DNA from: Cloacibacterium caeni | Lineage (GTDB): Bacteria; Bacteroidota; Bacteroidia; Flavobacteriales; Weeksellaceae | Direction: 5' to 3' | NCBI RefSeq assembly: GCF_907163105.1 | Contig: NZ_OU015321.1 | Span: 1,937,001-2,001,000 of the forward strand | Length of the DNA stretch: 64,000 nt | Part shown: one piece after another, positions 1 through 11,000 of the stretch | Layout: the number at the start of each line of letters is the position of its first letter | How positions within the stretch are numbered: position 1 is the stretch's first letter | The notes under the pieces: generated by a model | Databases searched by the model: none | Told to the model about the DNA's origin: nothing | Seen by the model: the letters and a program-made list of their open reading frames with translations, nothing else | Position numbers and translations under genes: made by a program

Positions 1-11
1 GAAGACTAATT

Positions 12-35
12 AAGAAAAAGCGTAGCTTTTTTCTT
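12..35 (+). terminator. Terminator-like hairpin of an upstream gene
   Basis: Arms AAGAAAAAGC (12-21) and GCTTTTTTCTT (25-35) pair around a 3-nt loop. It probably ends a gene that lies left of the window; the first few bases may be the tail of that gene, but this cannot be shown. Confidence 0.5.
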
Positions 36-41
36 TTCGAT

Positions 42-84
42 AAAAAAACCATTCTATTTATATAAAAAATTGAATGGTTTTTTG
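42..84. terminator. Rho-independent terminator
   Basis: AAAAAACCATTC (43-54) and GAATGGTTTTTT (71-82) are perfect inverted arms ending in a T-run. It is a second terminator directly before accB. Its arms resemble those of the terminator near 63550. Confidence 0.65.
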
Positions 85-125
85 TTGTTTTATTACTATA
101 TTTGAAGCCGTAAAAAATTATATAT

Positions 126-602
126 ATGGACTCTAAAGAATTATTAAATCTTATAAGATTCGTAGCAAAAGCTGGTGTTTCTGAAGTGAAATACAAAACA
201 AAAGATTTCGAAATAAACATAAAAACTCCACTTGCTGGTAGTGAAGCAGTAAGTTATGTACCTCAACCTGTAGCTTATCAAGCTCCTGCTGTTCCAGTTG
301 CCGCTTCTGCTGCTGCACCTGCTGCCGAAACAAAAACTGAATCAACTTCCGATGACAGCAAATACATCACCATTAAGTCTCCTATGATTGGTACTTTCTA
401 TAGAAAACCATCTCCAGACAAAGATGTATTCGTAAATGTAGGTAGTGAAGTAAAAAATGACACAGTGGTTTGTGTAATCGAAGCAATGAAATTATTCAAC
501 CAGATTGAAGCAGAAGTTTCTGGTAAAATTGTTAAAATTTTAGTAGATGACGCTTCTCCTGTAGAATATGACCAACCATTATTCTTAGTAGACCCATCAT
601 AA
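126..602 (+). CDS. accB: Biotin carboxyl carrier protein of acetyl-CoA carboxylase
   Basis: BCCP carries biotin between the biotin carboxylase and carboxyltransferase parts of acetyl-CoA carboxylase, the first step of fatty acid synthesis in the cytoplasm. The 158-residue protein has a helical N-terminus (1-35), an Ala/Pro-rich flexible linker (about 45-75) and a C-terminal biotinyl domain (about 78-156). The biotinylation motif EAMK is visible with the acceptor at Lys122. Length and layout match bacterial AccB. accC follows 96 bp downstream on the same strand, so the pair is probably one transcript, the usual accBC arrangement. Confidence 0.95.
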   Translation: MDSKELLNLIRFVAKAGVSEVKYKTKDFEINIKTPLAGSEAVSYVPQPVAYQAPAVPVAASAAAPAAETKTESTSDDSKYITIKSPMIGTFYRKPSPDKDVFVNVGSEVKNDTVVCVIEAMKLFNQIEAEVSGKIVKILVDDASPVEYDQPLFLVDPS

Positions 603-698
603 GTAATTTTAAATTATAAATTATAGATTTTAAGTGAATCTTTTTCATTTTAAAATAATTTAAAATTCAAAAATTTAAAATTTAAAATTTCTAAAAAG

Positions 699-2057
699 AT
701 GTTCAAAAAAATATTAATTGCCAATCGTGGAGAGATTGCTATGAGGATTCTTCGTACTTGTAAAGAGATGGGAATCAAAACGGTAGCAGTTTACTCTACT
801 GCAGACAAAGACAGCTTGCATGTGAGATTCGCAGACGAAGCTGTTTGTATAGGACCACCTGTAAGTAAAGATTCTTATCTTAAAATTTCTAATATCATTG
901 CTGCAGCAGAAATTACCAATGCAGATGCTATCCATCCTGGTTACGGATTCTTATCCGAGAATGCAAATTTCTCAAGAATTTGTCAAAAAAATGGAATAAA
1001 ATTCATTGGTGCTACTCCAGAGCAAATAGAAAAAATGGGAGACAAAGCTACGGCTAAATCTACCATGAAAGAAGCTGGTGTCCCTTGCGTTCCTGGTTCT
1101 GATGGCTTAGTTCCCAACTATGAAACCGCTGCTAAATTAGCCGAAGAAATTGGCTATCCTGTAATGATTAAAGCTACAGCTGGTGGTGGTGGAAAAGGTA
1201 TGCGTGCTGTTTGGAAAGCAGAAAATCTAAGAGATTTATGGGATTCTGCTGTACAAGAAGCCACTGCAGCTTTCGGAAATGGAGGTATGTATATGGAAAA
1301 ACTTATTGAAGAACCTAGACATATCGAAATTCAAATTGCTGGAGACCAATATGGTAAAGCATGTCACCTTTCAGAAAGAGATTGCTCTGTTCAGAGAAGA
1401 AACCAAAAACTAACTGAAGAAACTCCATCTCCATTCATGACTGAAGAATTGAGAGAAAAAATGGGAGAAGCTGCTGTAAAAGCTGCAGAATATATTGGTT
1501 ATGAAGGTGTAGGAACTATAGAATTCTTAGTAGACAAACATAGAAATTTCTATTTCATGGAAATGAATACCAGAATTCAGGTAGAGCACCCAATTACTGA
1601 ACAAGTAGTTGATTTTGACTTGATTAGAGAGCAAATTTTATTAGCGGCTGGTCAACCAATTTCTGGTAAAAATTACTATCCAAAATTACACTCTATAGAA
1701 TGTAGAATTAATGCTGAAGATCCTTTTAATGATTTCCGTCCGAGTCCTGGAAAAATTACTGAATTAAATATTCCTGGAGGTCACGGAGTGAGAGTAGATA
1801 CTCACGTTTACAAAGGATATACCATTCCTTCTAACTACGACTCTATGATTGCTAAAATTATTACTACAGCACAAACTAGAGAAGAAGCAATTGCAAAAAT
1901 GAAACGTGCATTAGAAGAATTCTATATCGCAGGAATTAAAACGACTATTCCTTTCCACAGACAATTGATGGAGCATCCTGATTATCTTGCAGGAAACTAC
2001 ACCACTAAATTTATGGAAGATTTCGTAATGGATAAATCATATGATAATATTGTATAA
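699..2057 (+). CDS. accC: Biotin carboxylase subunit of acetyl-CoA carboxylase
   Basis: AccC carboxylates BCCP-bound biotin using ATP and bicarbonate. The 452-residue protein shows the N-terminal pre-ATP-grasp domain (1-113), the ATP-grasp glycine loop AGGGGKGM (161-168), and the catalytic strand [11 protein letters not shown] (288-298), which holds the metal- and biotin-site residues Glu288, Asn290, Arg292 and Glu296 at the same numbers as in E. coli. The C-terminal biotin carboxylase domain is complete. It follows accB, and a strong hairpin terminator lies about 20 bp after its stop. Confidence 0.97.
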   Translation: MFKKILIANRGEIAMRILRTCKEMGIKTVAVYSTADKDSLHVRFADEAVCIGPPVSKDSYLKISNIIAAAEITNADAIHPGYGFLSENANFSRICQKNGIKFIGATPEQIEKMGDKATAKSTMKEAGVPCVPGSDGLVPNYETAAKLAEEIGYPVMIKATAGGGGKGMRAVWKAENLRDLWDSAVQEATAAFGNGGMYMEKLIEEPRHIEIQIAGDQYGKACHLSERDCSVQRRNQKLTEETPSPFMTEELREKMGEAAVKAAEYIGYEGVGTIEFLVDKHRNFYFMEMNTRIQVEHPITEQVVDFDLIREQILLAAGQPISGKNYYPKLHSIECRINAEDPFNDFRPSPGKITELNIPGGHGVRVDTHVYKGYTIPSNYDSMIAKIITTAQTREEAIAKMKRALEEFYIAGIKTTIPFHRQLMEHPDYLAGNYTTKFMEDFVMDKSYDNIV

Positions 2058-2077
2058 AATGTAACCAAATACATTCT

Positions 2078-2108
2078 AAAGTTGTCTTGAAAAAGGCAAC
2101 TTTTTTTA
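2078..2108 (+). terminator. Terminator after accC
   Basis: AAAGTTG (2078-2084) pairs with CAACTTT (2097-2103), followed by a T-run. It closes the accBC unit. Confidence 0.7.
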
Positions 2109-2140
2109 TTGAAAAATTCTAAAATTAAAATGTAAATTTG
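2109..2140 (+). promoter_or_regulatory. Bacteroidota-type promoter of rocD
   Basis: The -7 element TAAATTTG (2133-2140) fits TAnnTTTG, and a TTG at 2109-2111 lies 21 nt before it, fitting the -33 element known for Flavobacterium promoters. rocD starts 21 nt downstream. Confidence 0.6.
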
Positions 2141-2161
2141 TAAAAATTCAATAATACATTT

Positions 2162-3400
2162 ATGTCTACAAAAAACGCTCAATACTATATAGATTTAGAA
2201 GATAAACATGGTGCTCACAACTATCATCCGCTTCCTGTTGTATTAGATAAAGGAGAAGGTGTATATGTTTGGGATGTGGAAGGGAAACAATATTTTGATT
2301 TTCTATCGGCATATTCTGCTGTAAATCAAGGACATTCTCACCCAAAAATTGTAAAAGCACTTACAGACCAAGCTCAGAAACTTTCTCTTACCTCTAGAGC
2401 GTTCTACAATTCAAACTTAGGAGAATACGAGAAAAAAATCACTTCTCTTTTTGGGTTTGACAAAGTTCTCCCCATGAATTCTGGTGCAGAAGCAGTAGAA
2501 ACAGCCATTAAACTTGCTAGAAAATGGAGTTACGAAGTTAAAGGAATTAAAGATGGTTATGCTAAAATAATCGTTTGTGAAAATAACTTCCACGGAAGAA
2601 CTACCACCATCGTTTCTTTTTCTAATGACAAAGATGCACACAATAATTACGGACCTTTTACACCCGGATTTTTAAGAATTCCGTACAACGATATTGAAGC
2701 ATTATCAAAGGTTTTAGAAGATGAAGCAGAACACATCGCCGCATTTTTAGTAGAGCCTATTCAAGGTGAAGCTGGTGTATATGTTCCAGATGAAGGATAT
2801 TTAAAAAATGCTTCAGAATTATGTAAAAAACATAATGTTCTTTTCATTGCAGACGAAGTTCAAACAGGGATTGCAAGAACAGGAAAATTAATTGCTTGTC
2901 ACCATGAAAATGTACAACCAGATATTCTTATCTTAGGAAAAGCACTTTCTGGAGGCATGTATCCAGTTTCTGCTGTTTTAGCAAATGATCAAATTATGCA
3001 GGTTATCCATCCTGGTCAGCATGGTTCTACTTTTGGCGGAAATCCATTAGCATGTGCAGTAGCAGTAGCGGCTTTAGATGTAGTAGAAGAAGAAAAACTA
3101 TCAGAAAGAGCAGAAGAATTAGGGAAATTTTTCCGTGCAGAAATTCAAAAAATTATTGCTAAGACAGATTTGATTTATCACGTAAGAGGAAAAGGCTTAT
3201 TGAATGCTATTTTGGTGAATGATACTCCAGAATCACCTACTGCATGGAATCTTTGTTTGCAATTTGCAGAAAATGGTTTATTAGCCAAACCTACTCATGG
3301 TAATATTATAAGACTAGCTCCACCATTGGTAATTACCAAAGAACAACTTTTAGAATGTGTAGCTATTATAGAAAAAGTAATCTTGAATTATAAAAAATAA
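2162..3400 (+). CDS. rocD: Ornithine--oxo-acid aminotransferase
   Basis: RocD moves the delta-amino group of ornithine to 2-oxoglutarate, giving glutamate-5-semialdehyde and glutamate. It is a 412-residue class III PLP aminotransferase. The cofactor-binding aspartate lies in DEVQTG (231-236) and the Schiff-base lysine is Lys260 in LGKALSGG. Full length for the family. It is read alone between two terminators from its own TAnnTTTG promoter. With CtlX (48967-49887) and the deiminase-like protein (56310-57224) it could complete arginine to glutamate conversion; that pathway link is inference. Confidence 0.93.
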   Translation: MSTKNAQYYIDLEDKHGAHNYHPLPVVLDKGEGVYVWDVEGKQYFDFLSAYSAVNQGHSHPKIVKALTDQAQKLSLTSRAFYNSNLGEYEKKITSLFGFDKVLPMNSGAEAVETAIKLARKWSYEVKGIKDGYAKIIVCENNFHGRTTTIVSFSNDKDAHNNYGPFTPGFLRIPYNDIEALSKVLEDEAEHIAAFLVEPIQGEAGVYVPDEGYLKNASELCKKHNVLFIADEVQTGIARTGKLIACHHENVQPDILILGKALSGGMYPVSAVLANDQIMQVIHPGQHGSTFGGNPLACAVAVAALDVVEEEKLSERAEELGKFFRAEIQKIIAKTDLIYHVRGKGLLNAILVNDTPESPTAWNLCLQFAENGLLAKPTHGNIIRLAPPLVITKEQLLECVAIIEKVILNYKK

Positions 3401-3401
3401 A

Positions 3402-3427
3402 AAAATCCCGAGTATTTTCGGGATTTT
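3402..3427. terminator. Bidirectional terminator between rocD and the cupin gene
   Basis: AAAATCCCGA (3402-3411) and TCGGGATTTT (3418-3427) are perfect arms with A/T runs on both sides, serving two convergent genes. Confidence 0.75.
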
Positions 3428-3432
3428 CTATT

Positions 3433-3777
3433 TTAATTTCTTTCGTAATCGTCTTCTATTCTTACGATATCATCTTCTCCAAAATAAGTTCCAGTTTGTA
3501 CTTCTACAAAAACTAAAACTTTATCACTGCGATTCTCAATTCTATGTTTAGCTCCTTGAGGAATAAAAATACTCTGCCCATATTGTAAGAAATTTTCTTC
3601 CCCATCTAATACTACTACCGCCTCTCCTTCTACTATTGTCCAAAATTCTTGACGATGATGATGGTATTGATAAGAAAGTCTTTGATTTGGCAAAACTTCT
3701 ATTCGCTTTAATTTAAAATTAGGCTCATCTTGCAATACAAAATATTTCCCCCAAGGTCTTTCTCCAATTTCTAGCAT
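3433..3777 (-). CDS. Cupin protein, mannose-6-phosphate isomerase type II-like
   Basis: This 114-residue single-domain cupin resembles the C-terminal isomerase domain of bifunctional mannose-1-phosphate guanylyltransferase/phosphomannose isomerase. Near the N-terminus RPWGKY is the usual domain entry. The first cupin motif is YHHHRQEFWTIVEGEA (about 54-69), with metal-binding histidines and a glutamate, and the second is PQGAKH (about 93-98). Interconversion of fructose-6-P and mannose-6-P is the family role, but stand-alone cupins of this size often have no proven activity. No partner guanylyltransferase is in the window. Confidence 0.75.
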   Translation of the reverse strand: MLEIGERPWGKYFVLQDEPNFKLKRIEVLPNQRLSYQYHHHRQEFWTIVEGEAVVVLDGEENFLQYGQSIFIPQGAKHRIENRSDKVLVFVEVQTGTYFGEDDIVRIEDDYERN

Positions 3778-3800
3778 ACTTTTAAATTTAAATTAGAACG

Positions 3801-3808
3801 CAAAATTA
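3801..3808 (-). promoter_or_regulatory. Promoter -7 element of the cupin gene
   Basis: TAATTTTG on the minus strand fits TAnnTTTG and lies 23 nt before the start codon. Confidence 0.5.
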
Positions 3809-3859
3809 AGAAATAAAAATTTTAGGTGCTGTATAATAATCAGAAAACTATAAAAATCG

Positions 3860-3867
3860 TAAATTTG
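3860..3867 (+). promoter_or_regulatory. Promoter -7 element of gltX
   Basis: TAAATTTG fits TAnnTTTG and lies 20 nt before the gltX start. Confidence 0.55.
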
Positions 3868-3887
3868 CAACTTAAAATTTCTAAAAA

Positions 3888-5399
3888 ATGAGCAAAGTAA
3901 GAGTGCGTTTTGCACCAAGTCCGACTGGACCTTTACATTTAGGTGGAGTAAGAACAGCGTTATATGATTATCTTTTTGCTAAAAATCAAGGCGGAGATTT
4001 CGTGCTGAGAATAGAAGATACAGATACAGCAAGATATGTAGAAGGTGCAGAAGAATACATTATGAAAGCTCTAGAATGGTGCGGCATTATTCCAGATGAA
4101 TCCCCTATTCACGGAGGAAATTATGGACCTTATAGACAATCAGAAAGAAGAGATATTTACGACAAATACACCGCAGAAATCCTGAAAACAGATCATGCGT
4201 ACATCGCTTTTGACACTCCTGAAGAATTAGAAAAAGTAAGAGCAGAATACGAAGCAAAAGGCGAAGTTTTTTCATACAATAACTTCACCAGAAATAGCAT
4301 GAGAAATAGTCTTACACTTTCTGAACAAGAAACTCAGGAACTCATCAATCAAAACGTTCCTTATGTGGTAAGATTTAAAATGCCGATTGATAGAATTGTA
4401 AATTTAGAAGACATCATCAGAGGAAAATCTTCTGTAAACACCAATACTTTAGACGATAAAGTTTTGGTAAAAAATGATGGAATGCCAACTTATCATTTCG
4501 CCAATATTATAGACGACCACGAAATGGAAATCACACACGTAATCCGTGGTGAAGAATGGCTTCCTTCAATGCCTTTACACGTTTTATTATATGAAGCAAT
4601 GGGTTGGAGCGCTCCAGAATTTGCCCATCTTTCTCTAATTCTAAAACCAGAAGGAAAAGGAAAATTAAGCAAAAGAGACGGCGCAAAATTTGGATTTCCA
4701 GTTTTCCCGATGAATTTCTATGACGAAGCAACTGGCGAAACGTATAAAGGTTATAAAGAAGAAGGTTATTTACCTGAAGCTTTTGTAAATTTCTTAGCTC
4801 TCCTAGGTTGGTCTCCTTCAGATGATAAAGAAATTTTAAGTCTAGAAGAAATGGCTGCTGAATTTGATTTGCATAAAGTACACAAAGCAGGCGCAAGATT
4901 TTCTAAAGAAAAAGCAGAATGGTTTAATCATCAATATCTTCAAAAACAGTCTAATGAAGAGCTTTTAGAAAGTTTTAAAAATTTAGAAGAAACCAAAAAC
5001 ATCAATCTTTCAGACGAAACTTTATTAAAAATCATTGGCTTAATGAAAGAAAGAGCCACTTTCGTGAAAGATATTTATACTCAAGGAAAATTTTTCTTTG
5101 AAGCACCTGCTGCATACGATGAAAAAGCAGTGAAAAAAGCTTGGAACGAAGAAACGGCTTCCATCATGACAGAACTTTCTGAAAAATTAAACACTACAGA
5201 ATTTAAATCCGAAATTTTGAAGGAAGAAATTCATCATTTTGTAGAAGAAAAAGGTTTAGGTTTTGGAAAAATTATGATGCCACTTAGACTCGCTCTAGTA
5301 GGGGAATTAAAAGGACCAGACGTGCCAGATTTATTAGAAATTTTGGGCAAAGAAGAAAGTTTAACAAGGCTAAAATTAGCCATAGAAAAAATAAAATAA
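3888..5399 (+). CDS. gltX: Glutamyl-tRNA synthetase
   Basis: GltX charges tRNA-Glu with glutamate. The 503-residue class I synthetase has the HIGH-type signature HLGG (17-20) in the Rossmann fold and the KMSKS-type loop KLSKR (259-263), followed by the helical anticodon-binding region to the C-terminus. Length is normal for bacterial GluRS. The first ATG gives the standard N-terminus with the APSPTG motif at residues 9-14. accA follows 52 bp downstream behind its own promoter element. Confidence 0.96.
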   Translation: MSKVRVRFAPSPTGPLHLGGVRTALYDYLFAKNQGGDFVLRIEDTDTARYVEGAEEYIMKALEWCGIIPDESPIHGGNYGPYRQSERRDIYDKYTAEILKTDHAYIAFDTPEELEKVRAEYEAKGEVFSYNNFTRNSMRNSLTLSEQETQELINQNVPYVVRFKMPIDRIVNLEDIIRGKSSVNTNTLDDKVLVKNDGMPTYHFANIIDDHEMEITHVIRGEEWLPSMPLHVLLYEAMGWSAPEFAHLSLILKPEGKGKLSKRDGAKFGFPVFPMNFYDEATGETYKGYKEEGYLPEAFVNFLALLGWSPSDDKEILSLEEMAAEFDLHKVHKAGARFSKEKAEWFNHQYLQKQSNEELLESFKNLEETKNINLSDETLLKIIGLMKERATFVKDIYTQGKFFFEAPAAYDEKAVKKAWNEETASIMTELSEKLNTTEFKSEILKEEIHHFVEEKGLGFGKIMMPLRLALVGELKGPDVPDLLEILGKEESLTRLKLAIEKIK

Positions 5400-5422
5400 T
5401 TCTTTCAAACAAGAAATTTTAC

Positions 5423-5430
5423 TACATTTG
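5423..5430 (+). promoter_or_regulatory. Promoter -7 element of accA
   Basis: TACATTTG fits TAnnTTTG, 21 nt before the accA start. Confidence 0.55.
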
Positions 5431-5451
5431 GAGGATTAATTCTAAACAAAA

Positions 5452-6408
5452 ATGGAATATTTAGATTTTGAATTACCAATTAAGGAGTTAATGGAACAAT
5501 ACCAAACTTGTTCTTTAGTTGGTGAAGAAAGCGGTGTAGATATGAAATTGGCTTGTAGCCAAATTGAAGACAAAATCATCGAAAAAAAGAAAGAAATCTA
5601 CGGAAATCTTACGCCTTGGCAAAGAGTTCAACTATCACGTCATCCAGACAGACCGTACACATTAGATTTTATTAATGGAATTGTAGACAAAGATAGTTTT
5701 GTAGAATTACACGGTGATAGAAATTTTGCTGATGATCCTGCAATGGTAGGTGGTCTTGCAAAAATAGACGGTCAAAGTGTAATGATTATCGGAACTCAAA
5801 AAGGAAGAACTACCAAGGAAAGACAGCGCAGAAGATTCGGGATGAGTAATCCTGAAGGTTACAGAAAAGCGCTTAGATTAATGAAATTGGCAGAAAAATT
5901 CAGAATTCCTGTTGTTACTTTTATTGACACTCCTGGAGCTTATCCTGGTTTAGAAGCCGAAGAAAGAGGTCAAGGTGAAGCCATTGCTAGAAACATCTAT
6001 GAAATGTGCCAAATGAAAACTCCTATTATCACCATTATCATTGGAGAAGGTGCTTCTGGTGGGGCTTTAGGAATTGGTGTAGGAAACAAGGTATACATGC
6101 TAGAAAATACTTGGTATTCTGTAATTTCACCAGAAAGTTGCTCTTCTATTTTATGGAGAAGCTGGGAGCACAAAGAAACTGCTGCCAATGCATTAAAACT
6201 TACTCCACAAGATATGCTAAAAGAAAAAATCATAGATGGTATTATAGAAGAACCACTTGGTGGAGCTCATTATGACCCTCAAATAGCTTATAATAATGTG
6301 AAGAAAAATATTTTAACCAATATTAAATCTCTCAAAAATTTCACTGGTGATGAATTAGTAAATCACAGACAAGAGAAATTTATTGCAATGGGTAAATTTG
6401 TAGGTTAA
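5452..6408 (+). CDS. accA: Acetyl-CoA carboxylase carboxyltransferase subunit alpha
   Basis: AccA pairs with AccD to transfer the carboxyl group from biotin-BCCP to acetyl-CoA, making malonyl-CoA. The 318-residue protein has the N-terminal helical region with [12 protein letters not shown] (about 54-65) and the crotonase-fold core. The core includes the glycine-rich oxyanion segments [11 protein letters not shown] (about 158-168) and [12 protein letters not shown] (about 199-210). Standard length. It lies 3.4 kb from accBC and apart from accD, which is not in the window. A bidirectional terminator follows. Confidence 0.95.
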   Translation: MEYLDFELPIKELMEQYQTCSLVGEESGVDMKLACSQIEDKIIEKKKEIYGNLTPWQRVQLSRHPDRPYTLDFINGIVDKDSFVELHGDRNFADDPAMVGGLAKIDGQSVMIIGTQKGRTTKERQRRRFGMSNPEGYRKALRLMKLAEKFRIPVVTFIDTPGAYPGLEAEERGQGEAIARNIYEMCQMKTPIITIIIGEGASGGALGIGVGNKVYMLENTWYSVISPESCSSILWRSWEHKETAANALKLTPQDMLKEKIIDGIIEEPLGGAHYDPQIAYNNVKKNILTNIKSLKNFTGDELVNHRQEKFIAMGKFVG

Positions 6409-6430
6409 CTTTTCTAAAAAATTTTAAATT

Positions 6431-6463
6431 AAAAAAGTCAGAAATTATTTTCTGACTTTTTTT
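6431..6463. terminator. Bidirectional terminator between accA and the 191-residue secreted protein gene
   Basis: AAAAAAGTCAGAAA (6431-6444) pairs with TTTCTGACTTTTTT ending near 6462. The hairpin overlaps the last codons of the convergent gene. Confidence 0.7.
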
Positions 6464-7020
6464 GCTGCATTCAAGTTGATTTCTAAATCTTGTGTTATAT
6501 TTTTAACCGATGCGTATTGCGCATTACAAATCATCGTGGTAATTCTGTACGTTCCTTTCTGCACCAGAATATAATTTTCACCCATTTTAGGAACATCTAG
6601 ATTATAGAATTTTTTTCCTTCGAATTTTACAATGAGGTTACACTCAGATTTATTTCTAATCAAAACGTAAGCATCTTTTTTATTGGGGTCATTATTAAAT
6701 AATTGCGTAAGAACTTCGGCAGTACGTTTTGCTTTAGCATCTGGTTCTCCTTTTGCCTCACTTTTTTCTACTTGTTTTTCTAATTTCTCGGTATTCAGCG
6801 GTTGTATACTCGGTTTAGCGGCTGCATTTCCACTCCCAGTCATACTGTTTAGCTTTCTCTGTAGAAAAGCAGTGTTTTTATTATTAGGATATTTTTTAAT
6901 AAATTCTGCAATCACTTTAGGGTCTTTACTCAGCATTGCTTTGTCTAATTCCTGAGAAGTTTGCGAAAACAAAAAGGTGGAAAAGACTAGCAAAATAAGA
7001 AGTAAAAGTTTGTTTTTCAT
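6445..7020 (-). CDS. Secreted protein of unknown function, paralogue of the gene at 32775-33299
   Basis: 191 residues with a clear Sec signal peptide (1-20, cleavage near FLFS-Q). A variable charged middle (about 70-100) precedes a conserved C-terminal domain (about 105-175) with the pattern N-x-SECN, K-x-EGK-x-x-YN, PxxGxN and KGxY. The same order of motifs occurs in the 174-residue protein at 32775-33299, so the two are paralogues. I believe this is the family called DUF6759 in Chryseobacterium, but I cannot verify that. It is divergent from tsf. The function is unknown; export to the periplasm is the only safe inference. Confidence 0.7.
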   Translation of the reverse strand: MKNKLLLLILLVFSTFLFSQTSQELDKAMLSKDPKVIAEFIKKYPNNKNTAFLQRKLNSMTGSGNAAAKPSIQPLNTEKLEKQVEKSEAKGEPDAKAKRTAEVLTQLFNNDPNKKDAYVLIRNKSECNLIVKFEGKKFYNLDVPKMGENYILVQKGTYRITTMICNAQYASVKNITQDLEINLNAAKKVRK

Positions 7021-7090
7021 TTCAGTTTATTATCAATTATTTTTAGAAATATAACGCAAAAACCCTCTTTTTAGTTTACACGAAATTTCA

Positions 7091-7098
7091 TATCTTTG
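7091..7098 (+). promoter_or_regulatory. Promoter -7 element of tsf
   Basis: TATCTTTG fits TAnnTTTG. The start codon is 44 nt further on, so a leader of roughly 40 nt is expected. Its presence supports tsf being transcribed alone. Confidence 0.6.
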
Positions 7099-7142
7099 CA
7101 AATCTAAAAATTTACCAAATAAATAAACAAAAAATTTCAATT

Positions 7143-7967
7143 ATGTATACACCAGTTGCTGCAGACGTAGCTAAACTAAGAAACACAACAGGAGCAGGAA
7201 TGATGGACTGCAAAAAAGCTTTAACAGAAGCTGAAGGAGATTTTGAAAAAGCTATCGAAATCCTTAGAAAAAAAGGACAAAAAGTAGCTGCTAACAGAGC
7301 AGATAGAGAATCTACAGAAGGAGCTGTAATTGCAAAAGTAAATGCTGACCACACTGCAGGTGTTGTAATCGCATTAAACTGCGAAACTGACTTCGTTGCT
7401 AAAAACGAAAGCTTCGTAAAATTAGCTCATGATTTCGCTGAAAGAGCGCTTAATTTTGACTCTAAAGAAGATTTCTTAGCTTCTGACTATAATGGTATTT
7501 CAGTTGCTGAAAAATTAATTGAACAAACAGGAGTAATCGGTGAGAAAATTGAAATCGGTGCTTTTGAAAAATTAGCAGGTGATTTCGTAGGTTCTTACAT
7601 CCACGCTGGTAATAAAATCGCTACTCTTACTTCTCTTTCTGCTAATGTAGAAGGTGCAGAAGATGCTGCTAAATCTGTAGCAATGCAAGTTGCTGCTATG
7701 AACCCAATTGCTTTAGACGAGACTCAAGTTTCTCAAGAAGTTATTGATAGAGAATTAGAAATCGAAAGAGATATCTTAACTAAAGAAGGAAAACCTGCAA
7801 ACATTATTGACAATATCCTTAAAGGAAAAATGCAGAAATTCTACAAAGAAAACACTTTAGTACACCAAGCTTTCATTAAAGATGGAGGTATGTCTGTTGC
7901 TGATTTCGTAAAATCTGTAAACGGTGATTTAAAAGTAACAGGATTCAAGAGAGTTGCTCTTTCTTAA
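7143..7967 (+). CDS. tsf: Elongation factor Ts
   Basis: EF-Ts exchanges GDP for GTP on EF-Tu. The 274-residue protein has the N-terminal UBA-like domain with KLRNTTGAGMMDCKKAL (about 8-24) and the diagnostic TDFVAKN motif (about 80-86), then two core subdomains. It has its own promoter and terminator and is not next to rpsB, which lies 24 kb away at 31948. In most bacteria, including many Flavobacteriia, rpsB and tsf are adjacent, so this arrangement is derived. Confidence 0.96.
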   Translation: MYTPVAADVAKLRNTTGAGMMDCKKALTEAEGDFEKAIEILRKKGQKVAANRADRESTEGAVIAKVNADHTAGVVIALNCETDFVAKNESFVKLAHDFAERALNFDSKEDFLASDYNGISVAEKLIEQTGVIGEKIEIGAFEKLAGDFVGSYIHAGNKIATLTSLSANVEGAEDAAKSVAMQVAAMNPIALDETQVSQEVIDRELEIERDILTKEGKPANIIDNILKGKMQKFYKENTLVHQAFIKDGGMSVADFVKSVNGDLKVTGFKRVALS

Positions 7968-7987
7968 TCTTTTTAAATACTTAACTC

Positions 7988-8026
7988 ATAAAAAACTCTG
8001 TAAGAAATTCTTACAGAGTTTTTTTA
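7988..8026 (+). terminator. Terminator after tsf
   Basis: AAAAACTCTGTAAG and CTTACAGAGTTTTT form a long perfect stem followed by T residues. Confidence 0.8.
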
Positions 8027-8048
8027 TGCATTATTGATAATAATAAAG

Positions 8049-8056
8049 TAAATTTG
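8049..8056 (+). promoter_or_regulatory. Promoter -7 element of the choice-of-anchor L protein gene
   Basis: TAAATTTG fits TAnnTTTG, 17 nt before the start codon. Confidence 0.55.
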
Positions 8057-8073
8057 CTGTCCATTTTATAAAA

Positions 8074-11000
8074 ATGAATTCGTCTAAGAATCTTAGTTTC
8101 ATATTATTACTATTCATCACGTTCATTAATGCTCAATACATTAATGTAAACACTTCTTTTACGGCAAATGACTTAGTTGATAAGCTTATTGGCACCAATA
8201 ACACTTGTTTATCTGTATCTAATGTTTCAGTAACGGGTTACAATTCTGGCGGAATAAAAAGTTATGGATATGTAAATGCCAATAGTTCTGGATTCGAAAT
8301 AAGCGAAGGAATTCTTCTTACTTTTGGAGATGCTGCCAATTCTCCTGGTTCATTTACAGGAATTCAAAGTTTTGGAAATAATTCTGGATGGAATGGAGAC
8401 AATGATTTAGAAACTGCTGCAGGAATTTCTAGTACTACTAATGCGACTATTTTGGAATTTGATTTCATTCCCAATACCAATAAAATTAGTTTTGATTACA
8501 TGTTTCTTTCGGAACAGTATTTAAGACAAGGCGATCCTGGAACTTGCGGTTATACAGATGGATTTGCATTTTTAATTAAAAAAACTACTGACACCAATTA
8601 TAAAAATCTTGCTCTAGTTCCTAACACCAATATTCCTATCACTTCTGAAACGGTAAGAGGACCAGGTGGAAGATGCCAAGAAAGCAACTCACAATATTTT
8701 GGACATTATAATCCTAATGGAAGTCCCACAAGTTTTAACGGACAAACTGCTATTCTCACCGCAGAAACAGACGTAATTCCCGGTACTAAATATCACATAA
8801 AACTCGTTATTGCAGACCAAGGAAACGGTTTATACGATTCTGGAGTGATTCTAAAAGCAGGAAGTTTTGTTGGCAGTAAAGATTTAGGACCAGACAGATT
8901 GATTTCAACCAACAATCCGCTTTGCGAAGGAAGTACTTTAACTTTAGATGCTACTGTTTTTGGCGCAACGTATCAATGGTATCAAAACGGAAACATATTA
9001 ACTGGAGAAACTTCTGCAACTTATACTGTAACTTCGGAAGGCAGATATGAAGTAAATATTTCATCTTCTAGCTGTAATTTAAGAGGCTCTATAACAATAG
9101 AATACATTGAAAAAGCTAAAGTAGCCCCAAAAACTTTCACGAATTGCGACACTAATTTTGACGGAAATATTCCAATTAAATTAGATGACTTAAATGCTAC
9201 TATTATTACCAATTACAAACCTGAATTTGTAGTAAAATATTATCAAAATTTAACAGATGCTACTCTTGGTAACGCCAATACTTTGCCCAATAATTGGTCA
9301 TACAATACAGACACTACCATTTATGTAAGGGTAGAAAATGGTGTTTGTGCTCCAGAAATTCAACCTATTCAATTTATTTTCGGGAATAAAATTTCAGTTA
9401 CCAATTATTCTACCACGATTTGTGATGGTGATTTTAACAATACAGAAGCGGTAAATTTAGCGACTTATTTACCTCAACTAACCTCAGAAACAGGCTATAC
9501 TCATCAATTTTATCTTACCAAAAATGATGCAGATTTAGAACAAAATCCTATTGCTTCTTCACAGAATTTAACCGCAGCTACTACTTTCTATGTAAGAATC
9601 AAAAAATCTGGAATTTGTGATAATATTGCAGCTCTTACGCTTAATTTCGGGCAACCCAATAAATCTACTACACTTCCAGCTCAAGTTACCGTCTGCGAAG
9701 GAAGCACCACCATATTAGATGCAGGAACTGGTTTCTCTTCTTATCTTTGGAGCAATGGAGCCACAACTCAAACCATTACTGTAGGAAAAGGAGATTATTC
9801 CGTAGTTTTGACTTCTCCAAATTCGTGTACTTTTACTCAAAATGTAAAAGTTGTAGAATCTCCAAAAGCGATTGTAGATATTTCTAAATTCAATACTACC
9901 ATTTGTGACCAAAATTTAGATGGAACCATTGAAGTAAATCTCAACAATGTTACTTCTGCAATTCTTCTAAATCCAGGAATTTACAGTCTAAAATATTATG
10001 CAAACGCTACAGATGCAAATGCTGGAAACGCGAATGTTTTAAATACTTCTTGGTCATTTTCCACAGACACAACTATTTTTGTAAGGGTAGAATCTGATTA
10101 TTGTCCTGCTCAGATTTATCCTCTAGATTTCAAATTTGGGAATAGAGTAACGGTCTTAACTTCTACTCTTTCTCAAGAGGTTTGTGATGATGATTTAGAT
10201 GCCATAAAATCTGTAAATCTTAAAACATTTGAATCTTTCTTTACCACAGATAGCACTGTCTCTATCACTTATTTCAACTCTGAAAATGATGCCAAAAATA
10301 ATGTTAATCCTATTTCGAGCACTCAAAATATTACTTCAACCGGAACTTATTTCTTAAGATTTGAAAAAACAAATTCTTGTCCGAATTGGGCCAAAATTAC
10401 CGTAAATATTAAAACGCCAAAAGCGTCAACTTCTCTTCAAAATGTAGAAATTTGTAAAGATGCGACGTATAATTTAGATGCAGGAACCGGATTTGACAGT
10501 TATAAATGGAGCACTGGTGAAACTTCTCAAACGGTTACCAAAGGTATTGGGGAGTATTATGTTGATTTAGAATCGAATGGTTGTATTTATAGACAAAATG
10601 TGAAAATCATCGCTGCGTCTGAACCTACTATCGACAGCGTGATAGAACAAGGTAACAGCATTACTGTAAATGTTTCGGGAGGAACTGCACCTTATGAATA
10701 TTCTTTAGACCAAATCAATTGGCAGACTACTAATATTTTTTACAATCTCAATAGAGGCGTTCAGAAAGTATACGTAAGAGACAATAAAAAATGTACCATT
10801 AAAGAATATGAATTCTCCATCATTAAGCTGCTAAATGCCATTACTCCAAATGGTGATGGATTAAATGACACCCTAGATTACTCAGATTTACGCGTAAAAA
10901 AAGAGGTGAAAATTCTCATTTTTGACCGTTTTGGAAAGAAAATTTTCAGCAATGAAAATTCTACCAGCTACATTTGGGACGGAACAGAAAATGGAAGACC

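Noticed and set aside
4531-4896. 121-codon open frame antisense to gltX
   Set aside because: It lies wholly inside the well-supported gltX gene; its sequence is low-complexity Leu/Arg/Lys typical of an antisense shadow.
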